A stretch of 64,000 nt of DNA from Actinomycetota bacterium (lineage in GTDB: Bacteria; Actinomycetota; Actinomycetes; S36-B12; CAIYMF01). Of the stretch, positions 41,314-48,975 are shown piece after piece. Within the stretch, counting starts at the first letter, position 1. Each line of letters starts with the position of its first letter. The stretch covers positions 1 through 64,000 of the forward strand of contig JAIUOK010000025.1 in NCBI GenBank assembly GCA_020161245.1, given 5' to 3'. A program made the position numbers and the translations under genes. The notes under the pieces are model-generated. The model had not been told where the DNA came from. It saw only the letters and a program-made list of their open reading frames with translations, and made no database searches.

Positions 41314-42332
41314 TGCGCGCCTTCGTCGTCACGGCCCCGGGCGAGGCCGAGGTGCGCGAGGTGGAGCCCCCCGTCGCCGTCCCGGGCGAGGTGGTGGTCG
41401 ACGTCCACCGCGTCGGCGTCTGCGGCACCGACGTCGAGTTCTTCACCGGCGAGATGCAGTACCTGCACGAGGGGGCCGCCGCGTACCCCCTGCGGCTCGG
41501 GCACGAGTGGTGCGGCGTCGTCTCGGCCGTCGGCGAGGGAGTCGACGCGTCGTGGATCGGGCGGCGCGTCATCGGCGACACGATGCTGGGCTGCCGCACC
41601 TGCCACCGGTGCCGGCGCGGCGACCAGCACGTCTGCGCCGACCGCAGCGAGGTGGGCATCCGCGCCGGCCGCGCCGGGGCGCTCGCCGAACAGCTGGCCG
41701 TCCCGGTCTGGTCGCTGCACGCGCTGCCGGACTCCGTCGACGACGTCGCGGGTGCTCTCGTCGAGCCCGGCGGCAATGCGCTGCGCGCCGTCGAGGGCGC
41801 GGACCTCGCACCCGGCGACCGCCTGCTCGTGCTCGGGCCCGGAACGATCGGGCTGCTCGTCGCACTGCTCGCCCGCGCCCGCGGCGCCGAGGTGCACCTG
41901 CTCGGCGAGAGCGACCGGTCGTTGCGGTTCGCAAGGTCGCTCGGGTTCGACAACGCGTGGTACGAGCCGGATCTGCCGGATCTGCGATGGGACGCCGTCG
42001 TCGATGCGAGCAATGCCGCGTACCTGCCCGCGAAGGCGCTCGACCTCGTCGAGCCGTCTCGCCGCGCCGTCTACATCGGGCTGGCGGGATCGCCGTCGCA
42101 CATCGACACGCGGACCCTGGCGCTCAAGGACGTCACGGCCGTCGGGGTGCTCTCGGCGTCGCCCGGCCTCGCGGGGGCCATCGAGGCCTACGCGTCCGGC
42201 GACGTCGACCCCCGTCCGATCGTGGCCACGACGGTCGGGCTCGAGGGCGTGGCCGACGTGCTGGCGGGACGGCGTCCGGCCGGGTCCGGCCACGGGCCGA
42301 AGGTGCACGTCGATCCGCGCATCGCGGACTGA
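41313..42332 (+). CDS. zinc-dependent MDR alcohol/sugar dehydrogenase
   Basis: A 339-residue medium-chain dehydrogenase. The catalytic zinc site is GVCGTDVEFF plus LGHEWCGVV, the structural zinc site four cysteines in CRTCHRCRRGDQHVC, and the Rossmann motif LVLGPGTIGLLVALL. Members near lactonases oxidise sugars such as L-fucose, galactose or polyols. It overlaps the lactonase upstream and is followed by an SDR gene whose start lies within 15 bases. Confidence 0.88.
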   Translation: MRAFVVTAPGEAEVREVEPPVAVPGEVVVDVHRVGVCGTDVEFFTGEMQYLHEGAAAYPLRLGHEWCGVVSAVGEGVDASWIGRRVIGDTMLGCRTCHRCRRGDQHVCADRSEVGIRAGRAGALAEQLAVPVWSLHALPDSVDDVAGALVEPGGNALRAVEGADLAPGDRLLVLGPGTIGLLVALLARARGAEVHLLGESDRSLRFARSLGFDNAWYEPDLPDLRWDAVVDASNAAYLPAKALDLVEPSRRAVYIGLAGSPSHIDTRTLALKDVTAVGVLSASPGLAGAIEAYASGDVDPRPIVATTVGLEGVADVLAGRRPAGSGHGPKVHVDPRIAD

Positions 42333-42346
42333 TGGCGGGAGGGGAC

Positions 42347-43090
42347 ATGGGCGACTTCGACGGCCTCGTCGCGGTGGTGACGGGCGGTGCGTCCGGGATC
42401 GGGGCGGCCACGGCGTCGCTGCTGGTGGAGCGAGGGGCGCGGGTAGCGGTGCTCGACCTCGACGTCGACGACGTCCCGTCCGACCGGCTCGGCGTGGTCT
42501 GCGACGTGTCGGACTCCGCCAGCGTCCGCAGCGCCATCGCCACCGTCGTCGCGCATCTCGCCGGCATCGACGTCGTGGTCAACAACGCCGGCATCGGAGC
42601 CGAGGGCGACGTCGCGGCCAACGACGAGGACGAGTGGCACCGGGTGCTCGACGTCAACGTCGTCGGCATGGCCCGTGTCGCGGCGGCATGCCTGCCCTAC
42701 CTGCGCGAGTCGCGGTCGCCGGCGATCGTGAACACCTGCTCCGTCGTCGCGCTGGTCGGCTTCCCGAACCGTGCGCTGTACAGCGCATCGAAGGGCGCCG
42801 TCGCCGCACTGACCCTGGCGATGGCTGCCGACCACCTGCGCGAGGGCATCCGGGTGAACGCGGTGGCCCCCGGGACCGCCGACACCCCCTGGGTGTCGCG
42901 GCTGCTCGGGCGGGCCGACGATCCCGACGCGATGGCCGCGGCGCTCAAGGCCCGCCAGCCGATGGGCCGGCTCGTGACGCCCGAGGAGATCGCGCACACG
43001 ATCGCCCACCTCGCCTCGCCGGCGTCGTCGGCCACCACCGGCACGATCGTCCCCGTCGACGGCGGCCTCACCGGCACCAAGCTCGCGTAG
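42347..43090 (+). CDS. SDR family oxidoreductase
   Basis: A 247-residue short-chain dehydrogenase: TGGASGIG cofactor site, NNAGIG, catalytic Ser in CSVVAL, and YSASK with Tyr and Lys. I start at the ATG at 42347, placed just behind GGGAGGGG. An ATG at 42332 overlapping the previous stop is also possible. It is the third gene of the lactonase-MDR-SDR operon. Two different dehydrogenases plus a lactonase fit a non-phosphorylating sugar oxidation route such as that for L-fucose or L-rhamnose, without aldolase or dehydratase genes nearby. Confidence 0.87.
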   Translation: MGDFDGLVAVVTGGASGIGAATASLLVERGARVAVLDLDVDDVPSDRLGVVCDVSDSASVRSAIATVVAHLAGIDVVVNNAGIGAEGDVAANDEDEWHRVLDVNVVGMARVAAACLPYLRESRSPAIVNTCSVVALVGFPNRALYSASKGAVAALTLAMAADHLREGIRVNAVAPGTADTPWVSRLLGRADDPDAMAAALKARQPMGRLVTPEEIAHTIAHLASPASSATTGTIVPVDGGLTGTKLA

Positions 43091-43096
43091 CTGCTC

Positions 43097-43146
43097 GCTC
43101 TGGATGGGTGAGCGACGGCTATCGATGTCGCTCACCCCTCCAGAGC
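43097..43146. repeat. intergenic palindrome family, copy 2
   Basis: GCTCTGGATGGGTGAGCGAC and GTCGCTCACCCCTCCAGAGC, with one mismatch, loop GGCTATCGAT. It lies between convergent genes. Confidence 0.85.
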
Positions 43147-43153
43147 GGGTAGG

Positions 43154-44842
43154 TCAGTGGTGCTGGCGGGCCACGTGGCGCCGGGCGTGCTCGATCGCCT
43201 CGGGCGTGGTGGCGAAGACGTGGCGCTCGTGGGCGAGCTCCTCGTAGACGCCGAGCGCGGTGAAGACCGTGTCGTGGTCGTCGCGGACGCCGGACAGCAG
43301 CACGGTGATGCCGCGGTGCTCGAGCGTGCGGATCGTGTCGCCGAGCACCGTCGCGCCGGTGGCGTCGAGGGTCTGCACGCGCGAGAGCCGCAGGATCACC
43401 ACCTCGACGTCGCCGAGCTCGCTGAGCTCGAGCAGGAACCGGTGCGCCGCACCGAAGAACAGCGGGCCGTCGAGCCGGAACGCGACGACGTGCTCGTCGA
43501 GCAGCGACCGCTCCTCCTCGCTGTGGTCGCCGGTCTCGAGCGGGACGGCGTCGAGGCGGGCCGAGCGCGCCATCTGCTGCAGCGCGAACAGGCCCGCGAC
43601 GACGAGGCCGACGATCACTGCGGTGACGAGGTCGAAGAGCACCGTCGCGAGGGTCGTGGCGACGAGCACGAGTGCATCGCCGCGCGTGGCGCGCAGCAGC
43701 GCGCGCAGGTTGGAGACCTCGACCATCTGCACGACGGTCGCGAGCAGGACGCCCGCCAGCGCCGCCAGCGGGATGCGCGACACCCACTGCGACGCGACGA
43801 GCATGACGACCAGCAGCGCGACGGCGTGGATCGCGGCGGCGGAGCGCGAGCGCGCACCGGTGCGGACGTTGACGGCCGTGCGGGCGATCGCGGCCGTAGC
43901 CGGCACACCGCCGAACAGCGGCGTCACGAGGTTGGCCATGCCCTGACCGAACAGCTCGCGGTCGGAGTCGTGCCGCTCGCCCACGCTCATGGCGTCGGCG
44001 ACCGTGGCCGACAGCAGGCTCTCCAGGGCGGCCAGCGCCGCGACCGCCATGGCCGGCAGCACGAGCGACGACAGCGACGACCACGGGATGTCCGGCAGCG
44101 ACGGCGCCGGGAAGCCGACGGGGATCTCGCCGATCACCGCGACGTCGAGCCCCCAGTAGCCCGTAGCCACGGTCGCGATGATCACCGCAGGCAGCGACAC
44201 GGGGAACCCGGGCCGGAGCCGGACGGCGAGCAGCATCGCGATCGCGACGAAGGCGGCCACGGCGACCGGCGCCCACTGGGGCGAGGCGATCCAGTCGCGC
44301 ACGGCGGTGAAGGCGCTGACGACGACCTTCTCGCCGGACGACGTCTCGCCGAGCGCGGCCGGCACCTGCTGCAGCCCGATGATGATCGCGATGCCGAGGG
44401 TGAAGCCCTCGACGACCGGCAGCGGCACGTACTGCATCCAGCGGCCGGCGCCGGCGAAGGCGAGGACGAGCAGCAGCAGGCCGGCCATAAGGCCGACGAC
44501 GAGCACCCCGGACCCGCCGAACTGGGCCACGATCGGCAGCAGCACGACCGTCATGGCGCCGGTGGGGCCGCTCACCTGCAGGTTGCTGCCGCCGAGCAGC
44601 GCCGCGAGCAGGCCCGCGACGACGGCGGTGACCAGCCCGGCCTCGGCGCCGAGGCCGGAGGCGACGCCGAAGGCGAGCGCCAGCGGCAGCGCGACGACCG
44701 CGACCGTGAGGCCGGCGACGAGGTCGCGCTTCGGGTTGCGGCGCATCGCGGCCACGTCGGCCGATGACGGCAGCAGCGCCCGGGTGCGCGCCCAGGCCCG
44801 GGCGGGCCAGGGCTGCGCGGGCGCCGCAGCGGTGCCGCTCAC
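43154..44842 (-). CDS. SulP family anion permease with STAS domain
   Basis: A 562-residue inner-membrane transporter. It has about twelve hydrophobic segments, starting with RDLVAGLTVAVVALPLALAFGVASG and SGPTGAMTVVLL, and a C-terminal cytoplasmic STAS domain (HVVAFRLDGPLFFGAAHRFL, TLDATGATVLGD). It transports sulfate, bicarbonate or a similar anion. GTG start at 44842 overlaps the stop of an ArsR-type regulator, so expression is coupled to it. That link hints at control by a metal or by thiol/sulfide stress. Confidence 0.88.
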   Translation of the reverse strand: MSGTAAAPAQPWPARAWARTRALLPSSADVAAMRRNPKRDLVAGLTVAVVALPLALAFGVASGLGAEAGLVTAVVAGLLAALLGGSNLQVSGPTGAMTVVLLPIVAQFGGSGVLVVGLMAGLLLLVLAFAGAGRWMQYVPLPVVEGFTLGIAIIIGLQQVPAALGETSSGEKVVVSAFTAVRDWIASPQWAPVAVAAFVAIAMLLAVRLRPGFPVSLPAVIIATVATGYWGLDVAVIGEIPVGFPAPSLPDIPWSSLSSLVLPAMAVAALAALESLLSATVADAMSVGERHDSDRELFGQGMANLVTPLFGGVPATAAIARTAVNVRTGARSRSAAAIHAVALLVVMLVASQWVSRIPLAALAGVLLATVVQMVEVSNLRALLRATRGDALVLVATTLATVLFDLVTAVIVGLVVAGLFALQQMARSARLDAVPLETGDHSEEERSLLDEHVVAFRLDGPLFFGAAHRFLLELSELGDVEVVILRLSRVQTLDATGATVLGDTIRTLEHRGITVLLSGVRDDHDTVFTALGVYEELAHERHVFATTPEAIEHARRHVARQHH

Positions 44843-45180
44843 GACGTCCGCCTCCGGGTGCCGCGCAGCTCGCGCCGCAGGCCGGCCTGGTCGTCGATGA
44901 CGTCGACGAGGACCTTGCGGGCCGCCTTGAGCAGGTCGCCGACCTCCGGTGCGGCCAGGGCGTAGATGACCTCGCCGTCGCGCCGGCTCTGCGTCACCAG
45001 CTGCATGCGGCGCAGCGTCGCGAGCTGGTGGGAAAGGTTGCTGGGCTCGATGTCGATGTCGTCGAGCAGCTCGTGGACGGCGTGGTCGCGCTCGCTCAGC
45101 AGCTCGAGCACACGGATCCGTGCGGGGTGGCCGAGGGCCCGGAAGAACTCCGCCTTGGCCTGGTACAGCGGTCGCGACAC
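44839..45180 (-). CDS. ArsR/SmtB family transcriptional regulator
   Basis: A 113-residue winged-helix repressor (LGHPARIRVLELLSERDHAVHELLDDIDIEPSNLSHQLATLRR...). The recognition helix is SNLSHQLATLRR. No CxC metal motif of ArsR type is seen in the DNA-binding helix, so the inducer is unknown; some relatives sense persulfide. GTG at 45180 with GTGAGGT upstream. A perfect inverted repeat 15 bp before the start is its likely operator. Co-translated with the SulP gene. Confidence 0.88.
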   Translation of the reverse strand: MSRPLYQAKAEFFRALGHPARIRVLELLSERDHAVHELLDDIDIEPSNLSHQLATLRRMQLVTQSRRDGEVIYALAAPEVGDLLKAARKVLVDVIDDQAGLRRELRGTRRRTS

Positions 45181-45194
45181 ACCTCACTTTAACT

Positions 45195-45212
45195 CTTGAA
45201 CAGACTTTCAAG
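45195..45212. promoter_or_regulatory. probable ArsR-family operator
   Basis: CTTGAA-CAGACT-TTCAAG: a perfect 6+6 inverted repeat in an AT-richer island just upstream of the regulator. TTGACT (minus strand) may serve as the -35 of the same promoter. Confidence 0.6.
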
Positions 45213-45225
45213 TCAACTCACGATT

Positions 45226-45284
45226 GCTCGATCTGGATGGGTGAGACGTCGGTATACCGACGCGTCACCCATCCAGAGCGGGTC
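45226..45284. repeat. intergenic palindrome family, copy 3
   Basis: CTGGATGGGTGA ... TCACCCATCCAG with ACGTCGGTATACCGACG in the centre. It lies between tandem genes, upstream of arsR and directly after the VWA gene stop. Confidence 0.85.
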
Positions 45285-46559
45285 CTACTCGGGACGGCAC
45301 TCGACGCGGACGGCCCAGTCGGGGGTGGGAGGGAGGTCGGGCTCCCAGGGTCGGCCGAGCACGACGGCGATGAGCGGGACCGGTGTCGGCTGCTGCGGCC
45401 ACCCGGTCTCGCCGTCGGTCAGCAGCACGACGGTGTCGGGCCGCGGCTTGGTGGCCAGCGCCGCACGGATCCCCAGCGCCATGTCGGTTCCGCCGCCCCC
45501 ACCGAGCCGGACGTCGGCCGCCCGACGCACGGTCGACACGGCCTGGACCGCGGCGTCGACGGCGAGGACGGTCACCTGCCCGGCGCCGACGGCGAGCGAG
45601 GCCAGGACGCCGTCGACCTCGCCGAGCGCCTGGGCGAGCAGCCCGTCGTCGACCGAGCCCGACGTGTCGACGACGACGGCCACGCGCGGCACGGGGCGCC
45701 GCAGCGCCGGCAGCACGACATCCGGCACGGCCGACTGGCGCCGCGAAGGACGCGAGTACGTGTAGTCGGTCTGACCCGAAGCCCAGCCGATGCCGCGGCG
45801 GACGGCGGCGTGCAGGACGCTGCGCCAGTCGACGACCGGCTCGAGGATCCGCGCCACCCAACGGTCCCACTCCCCGGGCATGGAGCCCGGCGACGGCCAG
45901 CGCTGCCGGTACTCGATGGCCACCCGCTCGCGGATGCTGCGCGCGCCGTGCTCGTCGATGCCGCCGCCGTCGTCGACCAGCTCGTAGGGCCGCGCCAGCC
46001 CGTCGCATCCCGAGCCGCACGAGGAGTCGCGCCCCTCGCCGTCGGCGTCGGGCTCCTGGTCGCCCTCGCCGAGCAGCGGCCGGGCCGGCAGCCCCGACAG
46101 CGCCGCGAAGTGCTCCTCCGCGGACCTGCCGGGCACGAGCCCGAGCTCGACCGCGAGCGCGAGGGGGTGGCCCCCCGAGGCGGGCGGCCGACCGGCGGCG
46201 TCGGCCAGCAGCTCGGCCACCGTCGCGTCGGCGCCGGTGGCCCAGGCGCTGGCGGTGCGACGGGTGACGCCGACGTCGTCAGCTCGGGCGGCGTGGTCGT
46301 GCAGCAGGTGCAGCGCGAGGTGCGCGAGCTCGCGCCCGATGTCGGGCACCTCGGCGGCCATGAGCCACTCGACGTCGACGTAGAGGCGCCAGCGGCTGTC
46401 GACCGCCATACCCACGACGTCGCGCGTGGCCACCGGCTGCATCGCGTAGACGGCGGTCGACAGGTAGGGCATGTCACCGGTGCCGGCAGCGGCGTCGGAC
46501 GTGACGAGCCACAGCTTCGCGGCCGCGAGGCGGTCGGAGGCATCGCGGGGCAGGGTCAT
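45285..46559 (-). CDS. VWA-like / DUF2201 putative metallopeptidase-domain protein
   Basis: A 424-residue protein. The N-terminal half contains ELAHLALHLLHDH, close to the HxxxH zinc-protease-like helix of the DUF2201 family. The C-terminal half is VWA-like: VAVVVDTSGSVDDGLL is a MIDAS D-x-S-G-S, GGGGTDMALGI supplies the Thr/Asp and LLTDGETGWP completes the site. Its gene overlaps the MoxR-type ATPase gene by four bases. MoxR ATPases with VWA partners act as chaperone-like machines that insert metals or remodel complexes. The client is unknown. Confidence 0.82.
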   Translation of the reverse strand: MTLPRDASDRLAAAKLWLVTSDAAAGTGDMPYLSTAVYAMQPVATRDVVGMAVDSRWRLYVDVEWLMAAEVPDIGRELAHLALHLLHDHAARADDVGVTRRTASAWATGADATVAELLADAAGRPPASGGHPLALAVELGLVPGRSAEEHFAALSGLPARPLLGEGDQEPDADGEGRDSSCGSGCDGLARPYELVDDGGGIDEHGARSIRERVAIEYRQRWPSPGSMPGEWDRWVARILEPVVDWRSVLHAAVRRGIGWASGQTDYTYSRPSRRQSAVPDVVLPALRRPVPRVAVVVDTSGSVDDGLLAQALGEVDGVLASLAVGAGQVTVLAVDAAVQAVSTVRRAADVRLGGGGGTDMALGIRAALATKPRPDTVVLLTDGETGWPQQPTPVPLIAVVLGRPWEPDLPPTPDWAVRVECRPE

Positions 46560-47665
46560 CGCGGCAGCAGGCCGGCCAGGGCCAGCGGTGCGGCGAACAC
46601 CGAGATGCCGGCCGGCAGGCCAGCCCCGGCCGGACGGATCCTCAGCAGCGACCGCACCACAGGCACGGCGGGGTCGATGCCGCTGCCCGCGCACGCCGCG
46701 ACGCACACCTCCACCGCGCTGGTCCAGCGGTCCGGCGACGGATCGGCGACCACGGCCGCGAGCACGCCCTGCAGCGAGGCGTGGACACGGTCGGCGCGCA
46801 GGTCGGCGAGCTGGCCGCCGGACGGGTGCAGCAGCAGGTCCTCCGGGTCGGGCAGGTCGAGGGAGTCGAGCCACGCGAGGAACTCGTGGCCGACGGCGTC
46901 GCCGACGGTGCCGTGCACCAGCAGGCGGCGCACCCTGACGTCCTCCCCCTCCACCGCCGCCAGCAGCCGCGCGGTGTAGTCCCAGGTGCGCGGTGTGGGG
47001 AACGCCCGGCCGCGCGACGCCGCATCCCGCGGCAGGGCCGACACCTGCCCCGCCCGGATCCGCAGGAACGACGCGACGAGGCTGCGCTGGCGGGCCAGCG
47101 CGGCGGCGTACTCGGGCCCCGGCGGGCGCAGCCGCAGCGCGGGCCAGGTGCCGGTGACGAGCGACTCGGTGAACACCTCGGGGGGCAGGCGCCACTCGAG
47201 GTGCACGAACCGGTTGGCGGTCGGCGCGGCGAGCTCCCAGCCCGACGCCGCGACGTCGGCCGGGTTGGCCGCGGCCCCGAACGACACCCGCTCGGGCAGA
47301 CGCAGCGCACCGACCTCGCCGTGGGTGAGCGGCCGCAGCGCCGCAGCCTGGACGGCGGGCGACGCCGTCGTCCACTCGTCGAAGAACACGACCGAGGGAC
47401 GCTCCTCGCGGCTGACCCGCAGCGCCCACTGCGGCGGGGCCAGGTCGACGCGCCCCTCGACCACCACGGGCAGGCCGGCGAAGTCGCTGGGCTCGTAGTG
47501 GCTGCACACCAGCGTCTCGACGTGGAAGCCGGCGTCGGACGCGGACTCGACCACCGCCGTCTTGCCCGCGCCCGGCTCGCCCCACAGCAGGAACGGGATC
47601 CGGGTGGCGATGCACGCGCTCACGGCGTCGAGCAGGGCCTGGTAGTCGAGGTGGTCGCGGGTCAT
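46556..47665 (-). CDS. MoxR-like AAA+ ATPase
   Basis: A 369-residue AAA+ protein. Walker A is LLWGEPGAGKTAVVES (residues about 26-41), Walker B SVVFFDEWTTAS, and the sensor stretch SFGAANPADVAASG. The remainder is an alpha-helical lid. It is the energy module of the VWA partner encoded immediately downstream. ATG at 47665. Palindromes of one family lie upstream and downstream of the pair. Confidence 0.85.
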   Translation of the reverse strand: MTRDHLDYQALLDAVSACIATRIPFLLWGEPGAGKTAVVESASDAGFHVETLVCSHYEPSDFAGLPVVVEGRVDLAPPQWALRVSREERPSVVFFDEWTTASPAVQAAALRPLTHGEVGALRLPERVSFGAAANPADVAASGWELAAPTANRFVHLEWRLPPEVFTESLVTGTWPALRLRPPGPEYAAALARQRSLVASFLRIRAGQVSALPRDAASRGRAFPTPRTWDYTARLLAAVEGEDVRVRRLLVHGTVGDAVGHEFLAWLDSLDLPDPEDLLLHPSGGQLADLRADRVHASLQGVLAAVVADPSPDRWTSAVEVCVAACAGSGIDPAVPVVRSLLRIRPAGAGLPAGISVFAAPLALAGLLPR

Positions 47666-47704
47666 CGGTCTGCCTCTCGTCGTCGTCCGGCCGGGCGGGT
47701 CGTC

Positions 47705-47754
47705 GCTCTGGAGGGGTGAGCGACGGCTATCGGCGTCGCTCACCCCTCCAGAGC
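47705..47754. repeat. intergenic palindrome family, copy 4
   Basis: GCTCTGGAGGGGTGAGCGAC ... GTCGCTCACCCCTCCAGAGC, perfect 20-bp arms with a ten-base loop. It is between two minus-strand genes. Confidence 0.88.
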
Positions 47755-47757
47755 GGG

Positions 47758-48825
47758 TCAGGGGGAGGCGCGGCGCAGGGCCGCGGCGGCGAGGGCCACC
47801 GTGCCGTGCTCGGCGAGGGCCAACGCGAGAGCCGTCTCGGAGGGCACCGGGCGCCTCGACGACGACAGCGCTGCACGCAGCCGGTCGACGGCGTGCGGGC
47901 TCGGCGCACCTGGCGGCATCCGGAGGTGGCGCAGGCCGGGGCCGCAGAGCGCGCGCGGGTCGACGCGGTAGCCGTTGCCCGCCCACGACGCGAGCACGGT
48001 GGCGGCCACGGTCTGCGACACGTTCCACGAGCTGGCGATCAGCACCAGGTCCTCGGGCCGGTAGCCGGCGGGCATGAGGACGGCGACGGCCCAGCGCGGG
48101 GCCGACGACCTCGCCCACTGCGCCCGCACCTCGTCGTCGACGACGGCGCCGCTGGCCGCCGCCCGGCCCTGCAGCCTGGTGATCACCGTCCGCAGCCGTC
48201 GCGCGTTGCCCGGCGCACCGCCGTCGAGCCAGGACAGGTCGCGCGACGCCGCGACCATGGCGAGGACGTCGGACGCCGTGAGCGGCGCGACGGCCTGCAC
48301 GGTGTCGCGGATGCGCCCCACGAGCTCCGGCGCGAGTCCGCACTGCCACAGCCGCATCTCGGGCTCCTCGCGCGGCCCGCGCGGCTCGGGCACGCACGAC
48401 GCCTCGATGAGCAGGCGGAGCAGCTCGTCGTCGACGCCGAACACGGTGGCCAGATGGCCCGGCGAGCGCCCGTGCGCGAACGCGACCTCCGGCCGCTGGT
48501 AGCCGTGGCGGTTGCAGCAGTCGCCGGCGAGCGACGGCAGCCACGACGACCCGTCGTCGCGCGACACCACGGGCAGCTCCTCCTGCCGCAGCACGAGGCG
48601 CACCCACCGCTGCAGCGCGGGGATCCCGCGGTCGACGAGGTCGACGCAGGTCAGGTAGCCGCCGAGGGCGCACGCGATGCGCTCGGCGTCGAGGTCGTGC
48701 GGGGTGACGACGCTGCCGTCGGGCTCGATGGCGACCCGGTGGCGCACGACCGGCCCGCCCGGCTGCCGCGTGGTGCGGCAGGGGACGGAGAGGGCCACCG
48801 GGTACGGGAGGAGGAGCTGGTCCAC
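47758..48825 (-). CDS. hypothetical protein of the MoxR-VWA locus
   Basis: A 355-residue cytoplasmic protein that I do not recognise. It opens VDQLLLPYPVALSVPCRTT and later has CCNRHGYQRPEVAFAHGRSPGHLATVFGVDDELLRLLIEA, which could be a CxxH metal site followed by an ankyrin-like or helical repeat. The C-terminal half is helical and leucine/alanine-rich. GTG at 48825 with GGAGGA upstream. It is upstream of and in the same orientation as the MoxR and VWA genes, with only a palindrome between, so it is probably the third component of the system. Confidence 0.65.
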   Translation of the reverse strand: MDQLLLPYPVALSVPCRTTRQPGGPVVRHRVAIEPDGSVVTPHDLDAERIACALGGYLTCVDLVDRGIPALQRWVRLVLRQEELPVVSRDDGSSWLPSLAGDCCNRHGYQRPEVAFAHGRSPGHLATVFGVDDELLRLLIEASCVPEPRGPREEPEMRLWQCGLAPELVGRIRDTVQAVAPLTASDVLAMVAASRDLSWLDGGAPGNARRLRTVITRLQGRAAASGAVVDDEVRAQWARSSAPRWAVAVLMPAGYRPEDLVLIASSWNVSQTVAATVLASWAGNGYRVDPRALCGPGLRHLRMPPGAPSPHAVDRLRAALSSSRRPVPSETALALALAEHGTVALAAAALRRASP

Positions 48826-48881
48826 CGGCCCTCCTCCCCTCGACGGACCACCGAGCCTGCCCCGGGGGTCCGACAGAGAGG

Positions 48882-48938
48882 CCCGCTCTGGAGGGGCGAG
48901 CGACGGCCCTGGGTGTCGCTCGCGCATCCAGAGCGGGT
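48882..48938. repeat. intergenic palindrome family, copy 5
   Basis: CCCGCTCTGGAGGGGCGAGC ... GCTCGCGCATCCAGAGCGGG, with internal GAC/GTC. It lies between divergent genes, so this family is not simply a terminator. Confidence 0.85.
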
Positions 48939-48975
48939 CTTGCCGGGACGTCGTTCGGGCCCGGATGATCGGCCG

